A stretch of 5,486 nt of DNA from NCBI GenBank assembly GCA_015062715.1, contig SUUD01000148.1, positions 1 to 5,486 on the forward strand, in the 5' to 3' direction. Position 1 is the stretch's first letter, and each line of letters opens with the position of its first letter. The notes under the pieces are model-generated. The model made no database searches. It had not been told where the DNA came from and worked only from the letters and a program-made list of their open reading frames with translations. Of this stretch, positions 1-4,604 are shown piece after piece. Source of the stretch: Olsenella sp. GTDB taxonomy: Bacteria; Actinomycetota; Coriobacteriia; Coriobacteriales; Atopobiaceae. A program made the translations under genes and the position numbers.

Positions 1-788
1 AACTCGCGCGTGACCTCGCCGGTGGCGGAGTCGATCTGGGCGATGAGCTCGACCTCGTCGCCAAAGAACGAGATGCGGATGGGGTCCTCGGAGTAGGGCG
101 GCCACACGTCGACCACGTCGCCGCGCACGCGGAAGGTGCCGCGCGAGAGGTCGTAGTCGTTGCGGTCGTACTGGATGTCGATGAGGGCGTGGATGAGGTC
201 GTCGCGCTCGAGCGGCTCGTCGCGGCTCACGTTGGGAGCAAGGCCCGCGTAGTCCTCGGGGCTGCCGATGCCGTAGATGCAGCTGACCGAGGCCACCACG
301 ATGACGTCACGGCGCGAGAGCAGGCTCGAGGTCGCCTGGTGGCGCAGCTTCTCGACCTCCTCGTTGATGGAGGCGTCCTTCTCGATGTAGGTGTCGGACT
401 GGGGGACGTAGGCCTCGGGCTGGTAGTAGTCGTAGTAGCTGACGAAGTAGACCACCGCGTTGTTGGGGAAGAGCTCCCTCATCTCGCTGGCCACCTGGGC
501 GGCCAGGGTCTTGTTGGGCTCGAAGATGAGGGTGGGCTTGTTCACGGCCTCGATGACCTTGGCCATGGTGAAGGTCTTGCCGCTTCCCGTGACGCCCATG
601 AGGGTCTGGTAGCGCAGCCCCTCGCGCACGCCAGCGCTGAGCTTCTCGATGGCCTGGGGCTGGTCGCCCGCCGGCTCGAAGGGAGACACCACCGTGAGCG
701 GCGCGTCCCCCTCCTCGACGCCAAAGCGGCGCAACTCGGCGCCAAAGTGGCCCTGTACCTGCTGGGTTGTGGTCTCGTCCTGCGACAT
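1..788 (-). CDS. uvrB: UvrABC system protein B, N-terminal part (runs off left edge)
   Basis: UvrB is the damage-verifying helicase-like subunit of cytoplasmic nucleotide excision repair. UvrA loads it on DNA, and it recruits UvrC for incision. The 262 visible codons read as a clean UvrB N-terminus: the family entry motif FEPAGDQPQAI at residues 37-47, Walker A GVTGSGKT at 65-72, NKTLAAQ at 92-98, and the DNA-clamping beta-hairpin rich in aromatics (YFVSYYDYYQPEAYVP, 114-129; SDTYIEKDASIN, 131-142). These are followed by RRDVIVVASVSCIYG (159-173) and the start of the UvrB interaction domain with RGTFRVRGDVVDVWP (216-230). The helicase C-terminal half and the UvrC-binding region lie outside the window. 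The ATG at 788 is preceded by GAAGGGA with a 5-nt spacer. It gives about 26 residues more before Walker A than E. coli UvrB. No LexA-type box was seen upstream. Identification is very secure; the exact start is slightly less so. Confidence 0.97.
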   Translation of the reverse strand, partial: MSQDETTTQQVQGHFGAELRRFGVEEGDAPLTVVSPFEPAGDQPQAIEKLSAGVREGLRYQTLMGVTGSGKTFTMAKVIEAVNKPTLIFEPNKTLAAQVASEMRELFPNNAVVYFVSYYDYYQPEAYVPQSDTYIEKDASINEEVEKLRHQATSSLLSRRDVIVVASVSCIYGIGSPEDYAGLAPNVSRDEPLERDDLIHALIDIQYDRNDYDLSRGTFRVRGDVVDVWPPYSEDPIRISFFGDEVELIAQIDSATGEVTRE

Positions 789-860
789 GCGGATCCCTTC
801 GTTGGTGCGTCACCCCAGTCTACCCGCTTTGGCGGACGCGATGCCTCCCGACGGCGGTGT

Positions 861-884
861 GGAGGAATTGTGGCGAATACCTCC
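861..884. repeat. Inverted repeat between uvrB and the 163-aa gene
   Basis: GGAGGAATT (861-869) and AATACCTCC (876-884) are inverted copies with one mismatch, separated by 6 nt. The repeat lies 73 bp upstream of the uvrB start, in a divergent intergenic region. It could be an operator or a short RNA hairpin. Nothing in the sequence identifies the binding factor, and it does not resemble a LexA box. Confidence 0.4.
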
Positions 885-894
885 CCGACGGGCT

Positions 895-906
895 GTTTTT
901 AAAAAC
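895..906. repeat. AT-rich palindrome GTTTTTAAAAAC
   Basis: A perfect 12-bp palindrome forms an AT island in otherwise GC-rich intergenic DNA (789-1047). A promoter-associated role for one or both divergent genes is possible, but no convincing -35/-10 pair could be placed around it. The rest of this 259-bp gap holds no further gene I can support. Confidence 0.35.
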
Positions 907-1037
907 CGGGTGGATACTGCGGTCGCAAGGTGCGGCGCCAGCCGCGCGCATTCATCAAGAGCCGGGGAAGAGAGTTGGCTCGAAGATCCCGGCACCAACC
1001 GGCCAAGAGGCACGGTGGTACTGCCAACATCGATGAA

Positions 1038-1043
1038 GGGAGG
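1038..1043 (+). promoter_or_regulatory. Ribosome binding site of the 163-aa gene
   Basis: GGGAGG lies 4 nt before ATG 1048. It decides for this start over the in-frame ATG at 1033, which lies upstream of the motif. Confidence 0.7.
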
Positions 1044-1047
1044 CCAC

Positions 1048-1539
1048 ATGGCCAATTCCAACTCCACAAGCGAGCGCGTTCCCGACACCCGTCTTCCCCT
1101 CGTGGGAAGGCGCAGGCCACTCAAGTGCCTGAAGGAGCCCCATGGCTTTGTCAGCGGGATAGCGCAGGGCAACCTCGGCTACCAGATGCAGTACGCGGCC
1201 AAGCTCCTCGAGGAGCAGCTGGCAGAGGAGGGCATGCCGCACGTGCTGCAGCTCGACCTCACCTGGGAGGGTGACGACTGGCGCAACCCCACCTGGTGGC
1301 GCCTCTATGCCGACGGCGACGAGGCCTGCGAGGGAGAGGGCGCGTTTGCCCGCCAGTGCTTCGAAGAGGACGCCAAGAGGTTCCTCGAGGTCCTGCGCGA
1401 GGCGGTCGGGGGCATGGGGCTGCCACGGCTCTCCGAGCGCGAGTACGACCTGCTCCGCCGCGCCCGCGACATCGCACGCCACGAGCCCTACGACGAGGGC
1501 TCTTGCACCCTCGGGGGCACGCCGGGACGCGTCTTCTAG
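1048..1539 (+). CDS. Hypothetical protein, 163 aa, no recognised family
   Basis: I do not recognise this protein. It has no signal peptide and no membrane helix, so it is probably cytoplasmic. After a basic N-terminus (RRRPLK, residues 21-26) comes a Gly/aromatic stretch (PHGFVSGIAQGNLGYQMQYA, 31-50). An acidic amphipathic helix follows (AKLLEEQLAEE, 51-61), then a Trp-rich segment (W73, W78, W83, W84) and a helical region (about 104-145). The tail is CTLGGTPGRVF. The start is chosen at ATG 1048 because GGGAGG (1038-1043) sits 4 nt upstream. An in-frame ATG at 1033 would add five residues but would overlap that ribosome binding site. Codons strongly favour G or C in third position, like the neighbours, which supports real coding. 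It diverges from uvrB and converges on the nitroreductase, with stops 3 bp apart, so it is probably monocistronic. The Trp-rich middle might bind a ligand or protein, but that is a guess. Confidence 0.8.
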   Translation: MANSNSTSERVPDTRLPLVGRRRPLKCLKEPHGFVSGIAQGNLGYQMQYAAKLLEEQLAEEGMPHVLQLDLTWEGDDWRNPTWWRLYADGDEACEGEGAFARQCFEEDAKRFLEVLREAVGGMGLPRLSEREYDLLRRARDIARHEPYDEGSCTLGGTPGRVF

Positions 1540-1542
1540 GCG

Positions 1543-2565
1543 CTAGGCCCCCCCGCCGAGGTCCCTGAAGCGGGCAAGGGCGTCATAGGCGGCGTCCTGC
1601 GACAGGACGCCGCGGCGCAGCCCGCAGGGAAGCTCGCCGGCCTCGTCACGCCCGAAGTCCGCGAGCCACTCCCCCGAGTCGAGGTAGGCGGAGAGGTCGC
1701 GGGCCGCGGGAGCCGCGAGCTCGCGGGCCGCAAGCGCGGCCTCCAGGCGCCTGTTGGCGGCCAGGACCTGCTCGAGCGCGGCCTCGAGGCGGGCGACGCG
1801 CGCGGCGGGGCCGTCCCAGTCGCCCTCCTGGACCGGGACCTCCCCTTGTTGGTAGGCGAAGTCGCCGAGCCAGGCGCTGACGGAGCGCGTCATCTCGCGC
1901 GAGAAGCCGGAGTTCCACTTGCGCTCGCAGAACCCCGTGAGCGACTCCGCGGTGCCGGCACGCTTCTGGGCGATGGCGCCGCGTGCGTCCGCGTCACGGT
2001 AGGCGTCCTCCATCACGACGTCGCCAAGCTCGAAGCGCTGCGGCTTGGGGCGACGCAGCTGCCGCTCGGTGGGATGTCCCACGACCAGCATGCAGGCGGG
2101 CACCACGTAGCGCGGGAGGCCGAGAATCGCCCGCTGGTCCTCGCGACGCTCGAGGATGTCGCCTATGTAGCAGCTGCCCAGCCCGAGCGACTCGGCGGCC
2201 ACCACGGCGTTCTGCGCAGCGATGGTCGCGTCCTCGATGGCGAGCACGAGGTCGCCCACGCCCGGCTCGCGCGGGTCGCACCCCTCCTCGGCACGGAAGG
2301 CCGCCCACCAGCGCCGCACGTCGGCACAGAACACCAGGACGAGTGGTGCCGCGGCGATGAAGTCCTGGTGGACGCAGGAGGCGGCGAGGGCGTCCTTCTT
2401 GGCCTGGTCGCGCACCACGATGATCGAGTAGAGCTGCTGGTTGCCGGCCGTGGGCGCCTGGCAGGCAGCCTCGAGGATGGCCCGCTCGTCCCCGGGCGAG
2501 ACGGGTTCATCGGTGAACGCCCGCACCGACGTGCGCGCATGGAGCTGGGAGATGACCTCGTTCAT
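1543..2565 (-). CDS. Nitroreductase family protein with C-terminal DUF4298-like domain
   Basis: The N-terminal half is an FMN-dependent nitroreductase-fold oxidoreductase, predicted to be cytoplasmic and to reduce nitro-aromatics, quinones or similar acceptors with NAD(P)H. Supporting motifs are RTSVRAF (residues 11-17, FMN phosphate contacts), APTAGNQQLYSIIVV (37-51), GLGSCYIGDI (128-137) and LVVGHPT (160-166). The segment FCERKWNSGFSREMTRSV (212-229) is typical of clostridial-type nitroreductases. After about residue 250 comes an Ala/Glu/Leu-rich, probably coiled-coil helix (256-285). A tail around YLDSGEWLADFGRDEAGELP and RRGVLSQDAAYDAL (294-330) resembles DUF4298 as I remember it. The 340-aa length exceeds a usual nitroreductase (about 170-250 aa) by this extension. 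The start at 2565 is set by GGAGG at 2575-2571 with a 5-nt spacer; an in-frame ATG at 2577 would overlap that site. The gene diverges from the lipoprotein and ends tail-to-tail with the 163-aa gene. The real substrate is unknown. Confidence 0.92.
   Translation of the reverse strand: MNEVISQLHARTSVRAFTDEPVSPGDERAILEAACQAPTAGNQQLYSIIVVRDQAKKDALAASCVHQDFIAAAPLVLVFCADVRRWWAAFRAEEGCDPREPGVGDLVLAIEDATIAAQNAVVAAESLGLGSCYIGDILERREDQRAILGLPRYVVPACMLVVGHPTERQLRRPKPQRFELGDVVMEDAYRDADARGAIAQKRAGTAESLTGFCERKWNSGFSREMTRSVSAWLGDFAYQQGEVPVQEGDWDGPAARVARLEAALEQVLAANRRLEAALAARELAAPAARDLSAYLDSGEWLADFGRDEAGELPCGLRRGVLSQDAAYDALARFRDLGGGA
1589..1613. terminator. 11-bp perfect stem-loop inside the 3' end of the nitroreductase gene
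   Basis: Positions 1589-1599 and 1603-1613 are perfect reverse complements, giving an 11-bp GC-rich stem with a 3-nt loop (CGA). It lies 50 nt past the stop of the plus-strand 163-aa gene and inside the last codons of the minus-strand nitroreductase (around GVLSQDAA, residues 319-326). There is no T-run, so it is not a classic intrinsic terminator. It could still pause or protect the 3' end of the plus-strand transcript. Coincidence within coding sequence is also possible. Confidence 0.35.
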
Positions 2566-2570
2566 AGGAA

Positions 2571-2575
2571 CCTCC
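2571..2575 (-). promoter_or_regulatory. Ribosome binding site of the nitroreductase gene
   Basis: On the minus strand GGAGG is followed by 5 nt and then ATG at 2565. The upstream in-frame ATG at 2577 overlaps this motif, so 2565 is the better start. Confidence 0.75.
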
Positions 2576-2595
2576 ATCGACGTTGCCTCACGGAC

Positions 2596-2623
2596 ATGAT
2601 ACGCCCGGTCACCGCTTTATGAA
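2596..2623 (-). promoter_or_regulatory. Candidate sigma-70-type promoter for the nitroreductase gene
   Basis: On the minus strand, TTCATA (2623-2618; 4 of 6 matches to TTGACA) is separated by 16 nt from TATCAT (2601-2596; 5 of 6 matches to TATAAT). Transcription would start near 2589, leaving a leader of roughly 25 nt that contains the GGAGG site. The sites were placed by eye only. Confidence 0.45.
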
Positions 2624-2692
2624 GAAACCGTGAGCGAGCGACATCCCCGGGTGTCCTACCGTTTAACAGGTGGGACGCACGGAGCCCAAGTT

Positions 2693-2700
2693 GAGGAGGT
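2693..2700 (+). promoter_or_regulatory. Ribosome binding site of the lipoprotein gene
   Basis: GAGGAGGT ends 4 nt before ATG 2705. It fixes the start that gives a proper lipoprotein signal peptide. An in-frame GTG at 2630 would put 25 polar residues in front of that signal and has no comparable site. Confidence 0.85.
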
Positions 2701-2704
2701 CATC

Positions 2705-3406
2705 ATGAACGCCATCACCCGCAGGACCATGATTGCCGGCATGCTCGCCCTTCCCACTCTGCTCGCCGCGTGCGCGCAGAGCCAGGAGGCGACCACAGGC
2801 GACCAGGGCGAGGCCCAGATGCTCGGAGGCTGGCAGGTCGCAGCTCCGGGAGAGCCGCTCGTCGATGACGCCGCCCGCGAGCTCCTCGCGTCCGCGCTCA
2901 CCGAGGCCGACGGCGCCTACGAGCCCTACGCTGAGATCGCCCAGCAGGTCGTCTCCGGCACCAACCACGCCTTCCTCGTCACCGGCGAGGGCGGCGCCTG
3001 GTGCGTGGCCGTCGTCTACGAGAACCTTGACGGCGAGGCCTCGCTCGTCTCGGTCGCAGAGATCGACCCCAACGAGATCGCGACCGCCGACGAGGACGCC
3101 TCGGAGGGCCTGCTCGGCGCGTGGCAGGTCGTGGAGCAGGCGGGGGCGGCCCTGAGCCCCGCCGAGGCCCAGGGGGCCTTCGACCTCGCGTACGGCGCCT
3201 ACGTGGGCGTCGACCTGCACCCGATTGCCTGCCTTGCCACGCAGGTCGTGAGCGGCACCAACTATCGCGTCCTCTGCGAGGGCGCGCCGGTCGTGCCGGA
3301 CGCGGCTCACCACCTCTACGTTGCGACGGTCTACGCAGACCTCGAGGGCAACGCCGAGTTCTCCGCGGTCGAGCTGCTCGACCTGCTCGCCTACGTCGGC
3401 GCATAG
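2705..3406 (+). CDS. Lipoprotein with two tandem cystatin-like domains
   Basis: This 233-residue protein is predicted to be exported and lipid-anchored. The signal peptide has a twin arginine (TRRTMIAG, residues 5-12), a hydrophobic core and the lipobox LAAC with Cys23. A short polar linker (24-38) follows. Two repeats come next: repeat 1 (about 40-121) begins LGGWQV and contains QVVSGTN at 81-87; repeat 2 (about 136-226) begins LLGAWQV and contains QVVSGTNY at 180-187. Each repeat shows a helix, the QVVSGTN strand, a turn, then a strand ending VVYENLDG or TVYADLEG. Order and motifs match the cystatin fold: N-terminal Gly before a helix, then the QxVxG hairpin followed by a TNY-type strand. 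In eukaryotic cystatins this hairpin inserts into papain-like cysteine peptidases. The second Pro-Trp hairpin is not evident, so peptidase inhibition is inference; a non-inhibitory binding role is equally possible. A strong terminator follows, so the gene is probably monocistronic. Confidence 0.9.
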   Translation: MNAITRRTMIAGMLALPTLLAACAQSQEATTGDQGEAQMLGGWQVAAPGEPLVDDAARELLASALTEADGAYEPYAEIAQQVVSGTNHAFLVTGEGGAWCVAVVYENLDGEASLVSVAEIDPNEIATADEDASEGLLGAWQVVEQAGAALSPAEAQGAFDLAYGAYVGVDLHPIACLATQVVSGTNYRVLCEGAPVVPDAAHHLYVATVYADLEGNAEFSAVELLDLLAYVGA

Positions 3407-3445
3407 CCGATACGCACCGGCGCTTCCCCTAGGCTGCGCCAGATA

Positions 3446-3487
3446 CCCGGGTACGGCTCGCAGATCACGAGCCGTACCCGGGCTTTT
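3446..3487 (+). terminator. Rho-independent terminator after the lipoprotein gene
   Basis: A perfect 15-bp stem (CCCGGGTACGGCTCG at 3446-3460 and its complement at 3468-3482) has a 7-nt loop and is followed by CTTTT at 3483-3487. It lies 40 nt after the lipoprotein stop. The T-run favours plus-strand termination. An AAAAG before the stem on the other strand suggests it may also stop transcripts of the converging transporter gene, although only TATCT follows it there. Confidence 0.9.
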
Positions 3488-3518
3488 CTCACAAGGCTTC
3501 GAGCAGCGCCCCGAGCCC

Positions 3519-4418
3519 CTACTCGTGGGCGTGAGCCTGGATGGCGACGAGGAAGATTGTGGCAACCATGAGGACGAGTCCCGCCCAGTCGGCCCACGAG
3601 AAGGTCGTCCCCAACAGAAGCGCCGTGATCACCGTCGCGCTCACCGGCTCGGCAGCCCCGAGCATGTTGCCCCACAGCGGCCCCACGATCGAGATGCCGT
3701 GGAGGAAGAGGCCATAGGCGCCGAAGGTGCCCACGAGGATGGCGACGGCCAGTACCAAGACGCTCGTGAGGTCGAGCGCGGGCACGTTGCCCGGTATGGT
3801 GCCGTTGGCGACGCACACGACGACGCCCGTGATGCCGCCCACGAACATGCCCACGCCCGTCACCGCCAGGCTCCCGTACCGCGCGAAGAGGGGCTTGGGG
3901 AACATGGTGTAGAAGGTCGCCGCGGCCGCCGTGGCGATGCCGAAGAGCAGGCCCGGCAGCGGCATCTTGATGGTGGTCGGGTCGCCGTGCGTGGCGATGA
4001 GGAACGTGGCGACCATGGCGCACCCCAGTGCCAGCACCTCGAGTCCGCGCGGAAGCCGCCTGCCCACGACGCAGGCGATCGCGAGCACGAAGACGATGTT
4101 CAGGCTCTGCAGGACGGTCGCCGTGCCCGCATTGGTGTAGGAGATGGTCGCCGCGTAGACGGCGGAGTTGAGAAACAGGCCGAACGACCCAAAGACCAGC
4201 AGGCGCCACAGCGCGTCGCGGTCGGCGACCATGGCGCGCAGGGTGTCGCTCCTCGTGGCCAGCAACACCACGAGGAAGACGATGCCCGCGCCGAGCTCCC
4301 TGATGGTCGTGAGCAGGATCGGGTCGAGCGGGGTCGACGAGAAGAGGTACTGGATGCAGGTGCCCGAGAGACCCCAGGCAATGGCCCCGCTCAGGGTCGC
4401 GGCGATGCCGTGCGCCAT
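3519..4418 (-). CDS. DMT superfamily transporter, EamA family
   Basis: This is an integral inner-membrane transporter of 299 residues, the usual size for the ten-helix drug/metabolite transporter group. Ten hydrophobic segments are visible, at about 5-26, 35-55, 70-92, 99-119, 126-143, 154-174, 184-205, 218-242, 251-271 and 275-293. They form two EamA repeats (about 5-142 and 155-293). Family features are AWGLSGT in helix 1, RELGAG in helix 2, LQSLNIVFV in helix 4, and AAEPVSATVITALLLGT near helix 9, with the conserved Glu-Pro. Such proteins export or import small metabolites such as amino acids or amines; the substrate cannot be told from sequence. The start at ATG 4418 puts helix 1 right at the N-terminus and has GAGGAAG upstream (spacer about 11 nt, rather long). 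A TTG at 4487 would add 23 residues spanning a hairpin and is unlikely. It converges on the lipoprotein gene across the shared terminator region. Confidence 0.94.
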   Translation of the reverse strand: MAHGIAATLSGAIAWGLSGTCIQYLFSSTPLDPILLTTIRELGAGIVFLVVLLATRSDTLRAMVADRDALWRLLVFGSFGLFLNSAVYAATISYTNAGTATVLQSLNIVFVLAIACVVGRRLPRGLEVLALGCAMVATFLIATHGDPTTIKMPLPGLLFGIATAAAATFYTMFPKPLFARYGSLAVTGVGMFVGGITGVVVCVANGTIPGNVPALDLTSVLVLAVAILVGTFGAYGLFLHGISIVGPLWGNMLGAAEPVSATVITALLLGTTFSWADWAGLVLMVATIFLVAIQAHAHE

Positions 4419-4458
4419 GTTTGGCCGTGCTTCCTCGGACAAGAATCCCCCAAACGTC

Positions 4459-4489
4459 GCTTGCGGTGCCGGCACAGCATACCGCAAGC
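4459..4489. repeat. 9-bp inverted repeat upstream of the transporter gene
   Basis: GCTTGCGGT (4459-4467) and ACCGCAAGC (4481-4489) are perfect inverted copies, separated by 13 nt. The repeat lies 41-71 bp upstream of the transporter start. On the minus strand, TATGCT (4481-4476), a weak -10-like element, overlaps the inner edge of one arm. It could therefore be an operator for the transporter or a leader hairpin. The regulator is unknown. Confidence 0.5.
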
Positions 4490-4541
4490 CATCGCCACCG
4501 GAGGCGGCCCCACGAAACGCCTACCCCACGGCCGCGGTCGG

Positions 4542-4558
4542 GCGGGTCAATGACCGCC
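4542..4558. repeat. Palindrome GGTCA-A-TGACC upstream of the last gene
   Basis: GGTCA (4545-4549) and TGACC (4551-4555) flank a single A. With one bulged base the symmetry extends to GGC...GCC. The site sits where the -35 region of the promoter with the TAGAAT box at 4567 would be, as expected of a repressor site. This is inference from position only. Confidence 0.4.
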
Positions 4559-4566
4559 ATGCGGGG

Positions 4567-4572
4567 TAGAAT
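4567..4572 (+). promoter_or_regulatory. Candidate -10 element of the 2-TM protein gene
   Basis: TAGAAT matches the -10 consensus at 5 of 6 positions. No good -35 is seen 16-18 bp upstream. Transcription would start near 4579-4580, leaving about 25 nt before GTG 4605, or making ATG 4581 almost leaderless. Confidence 0.45.
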
Positions 4573-4591
4573 TGAGCCGTATGGACCAGAG

Positions 4592-4597
4592 AAAGGA
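4592..4597 (+). promoter_or_regulatory. Ribosome binding site favouring the GTG start at 4605
   Basis: AAAGGA lies 7 nt before GTG 4605, a good distance. The in-frame ATG at 4581 has no comparable motif upstream. Confidence 0.5.
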
Positions 4598-4604
4598 CGC
4601 ACCC

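Noticed and set aside
844..892. Imperfect direct repeat CCTCCCGACGG / CCTCCCCGACGG
   Set aside because: It consists of short GC-rich words with an indel. It may be chance and adds nothing beyond the inverted repeat at 861-884.
189..902. Long plus-strand open frame across the uvrB region
   Set aside because: It is antisense to a clear UvrB and its translation is low-complexity Val/Gly/Asp/Leu without motifs. It is a by-product of the GC-rich codon pattern.
975..1006. TTGGC ... GCCAA inverted pentamers upstream of the 163-aa gene
   Set aside because: The arms are only 5 bp and 22 nt apart; this is expected by chance at this base composition.
1012..1025. T-box-like string ACGGTGGTACTGCC before the 163-aa gene
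   Set aside because: It matches 11 of 14 positions of the T-box consensus, but no specifier stem, antiterminator/terminator pair or amino-acid-related gene is present. Probably chance.
1846..2622. Plus-strand open frame over the nitroreductase
   Set aside because: It is the mirror of a strong nitroreductase; there is no ribosome binding site and no recognisable domain.
2630..2704. GTG start giving a 258-aa lipoprotein
   Set aside because: It would bury the signal peptide 25 residues inside. ATG 2705 has a near-perfect ribosome binding site.
4419..4487. TTG start giving a 322-aa transporter
   Set aside because: The added 23 residues are polar, span an inverted repeat and lack a start signal; ATG 4418 begins directly before helix 1.
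3321..4553. 410-codon plus-strand open frame over the transporter
   Set aside because: It is antisense to a well-supported ten-helix transporter and crosses the terminator. Its translation is Arg/Glu/His-rich with no family features.
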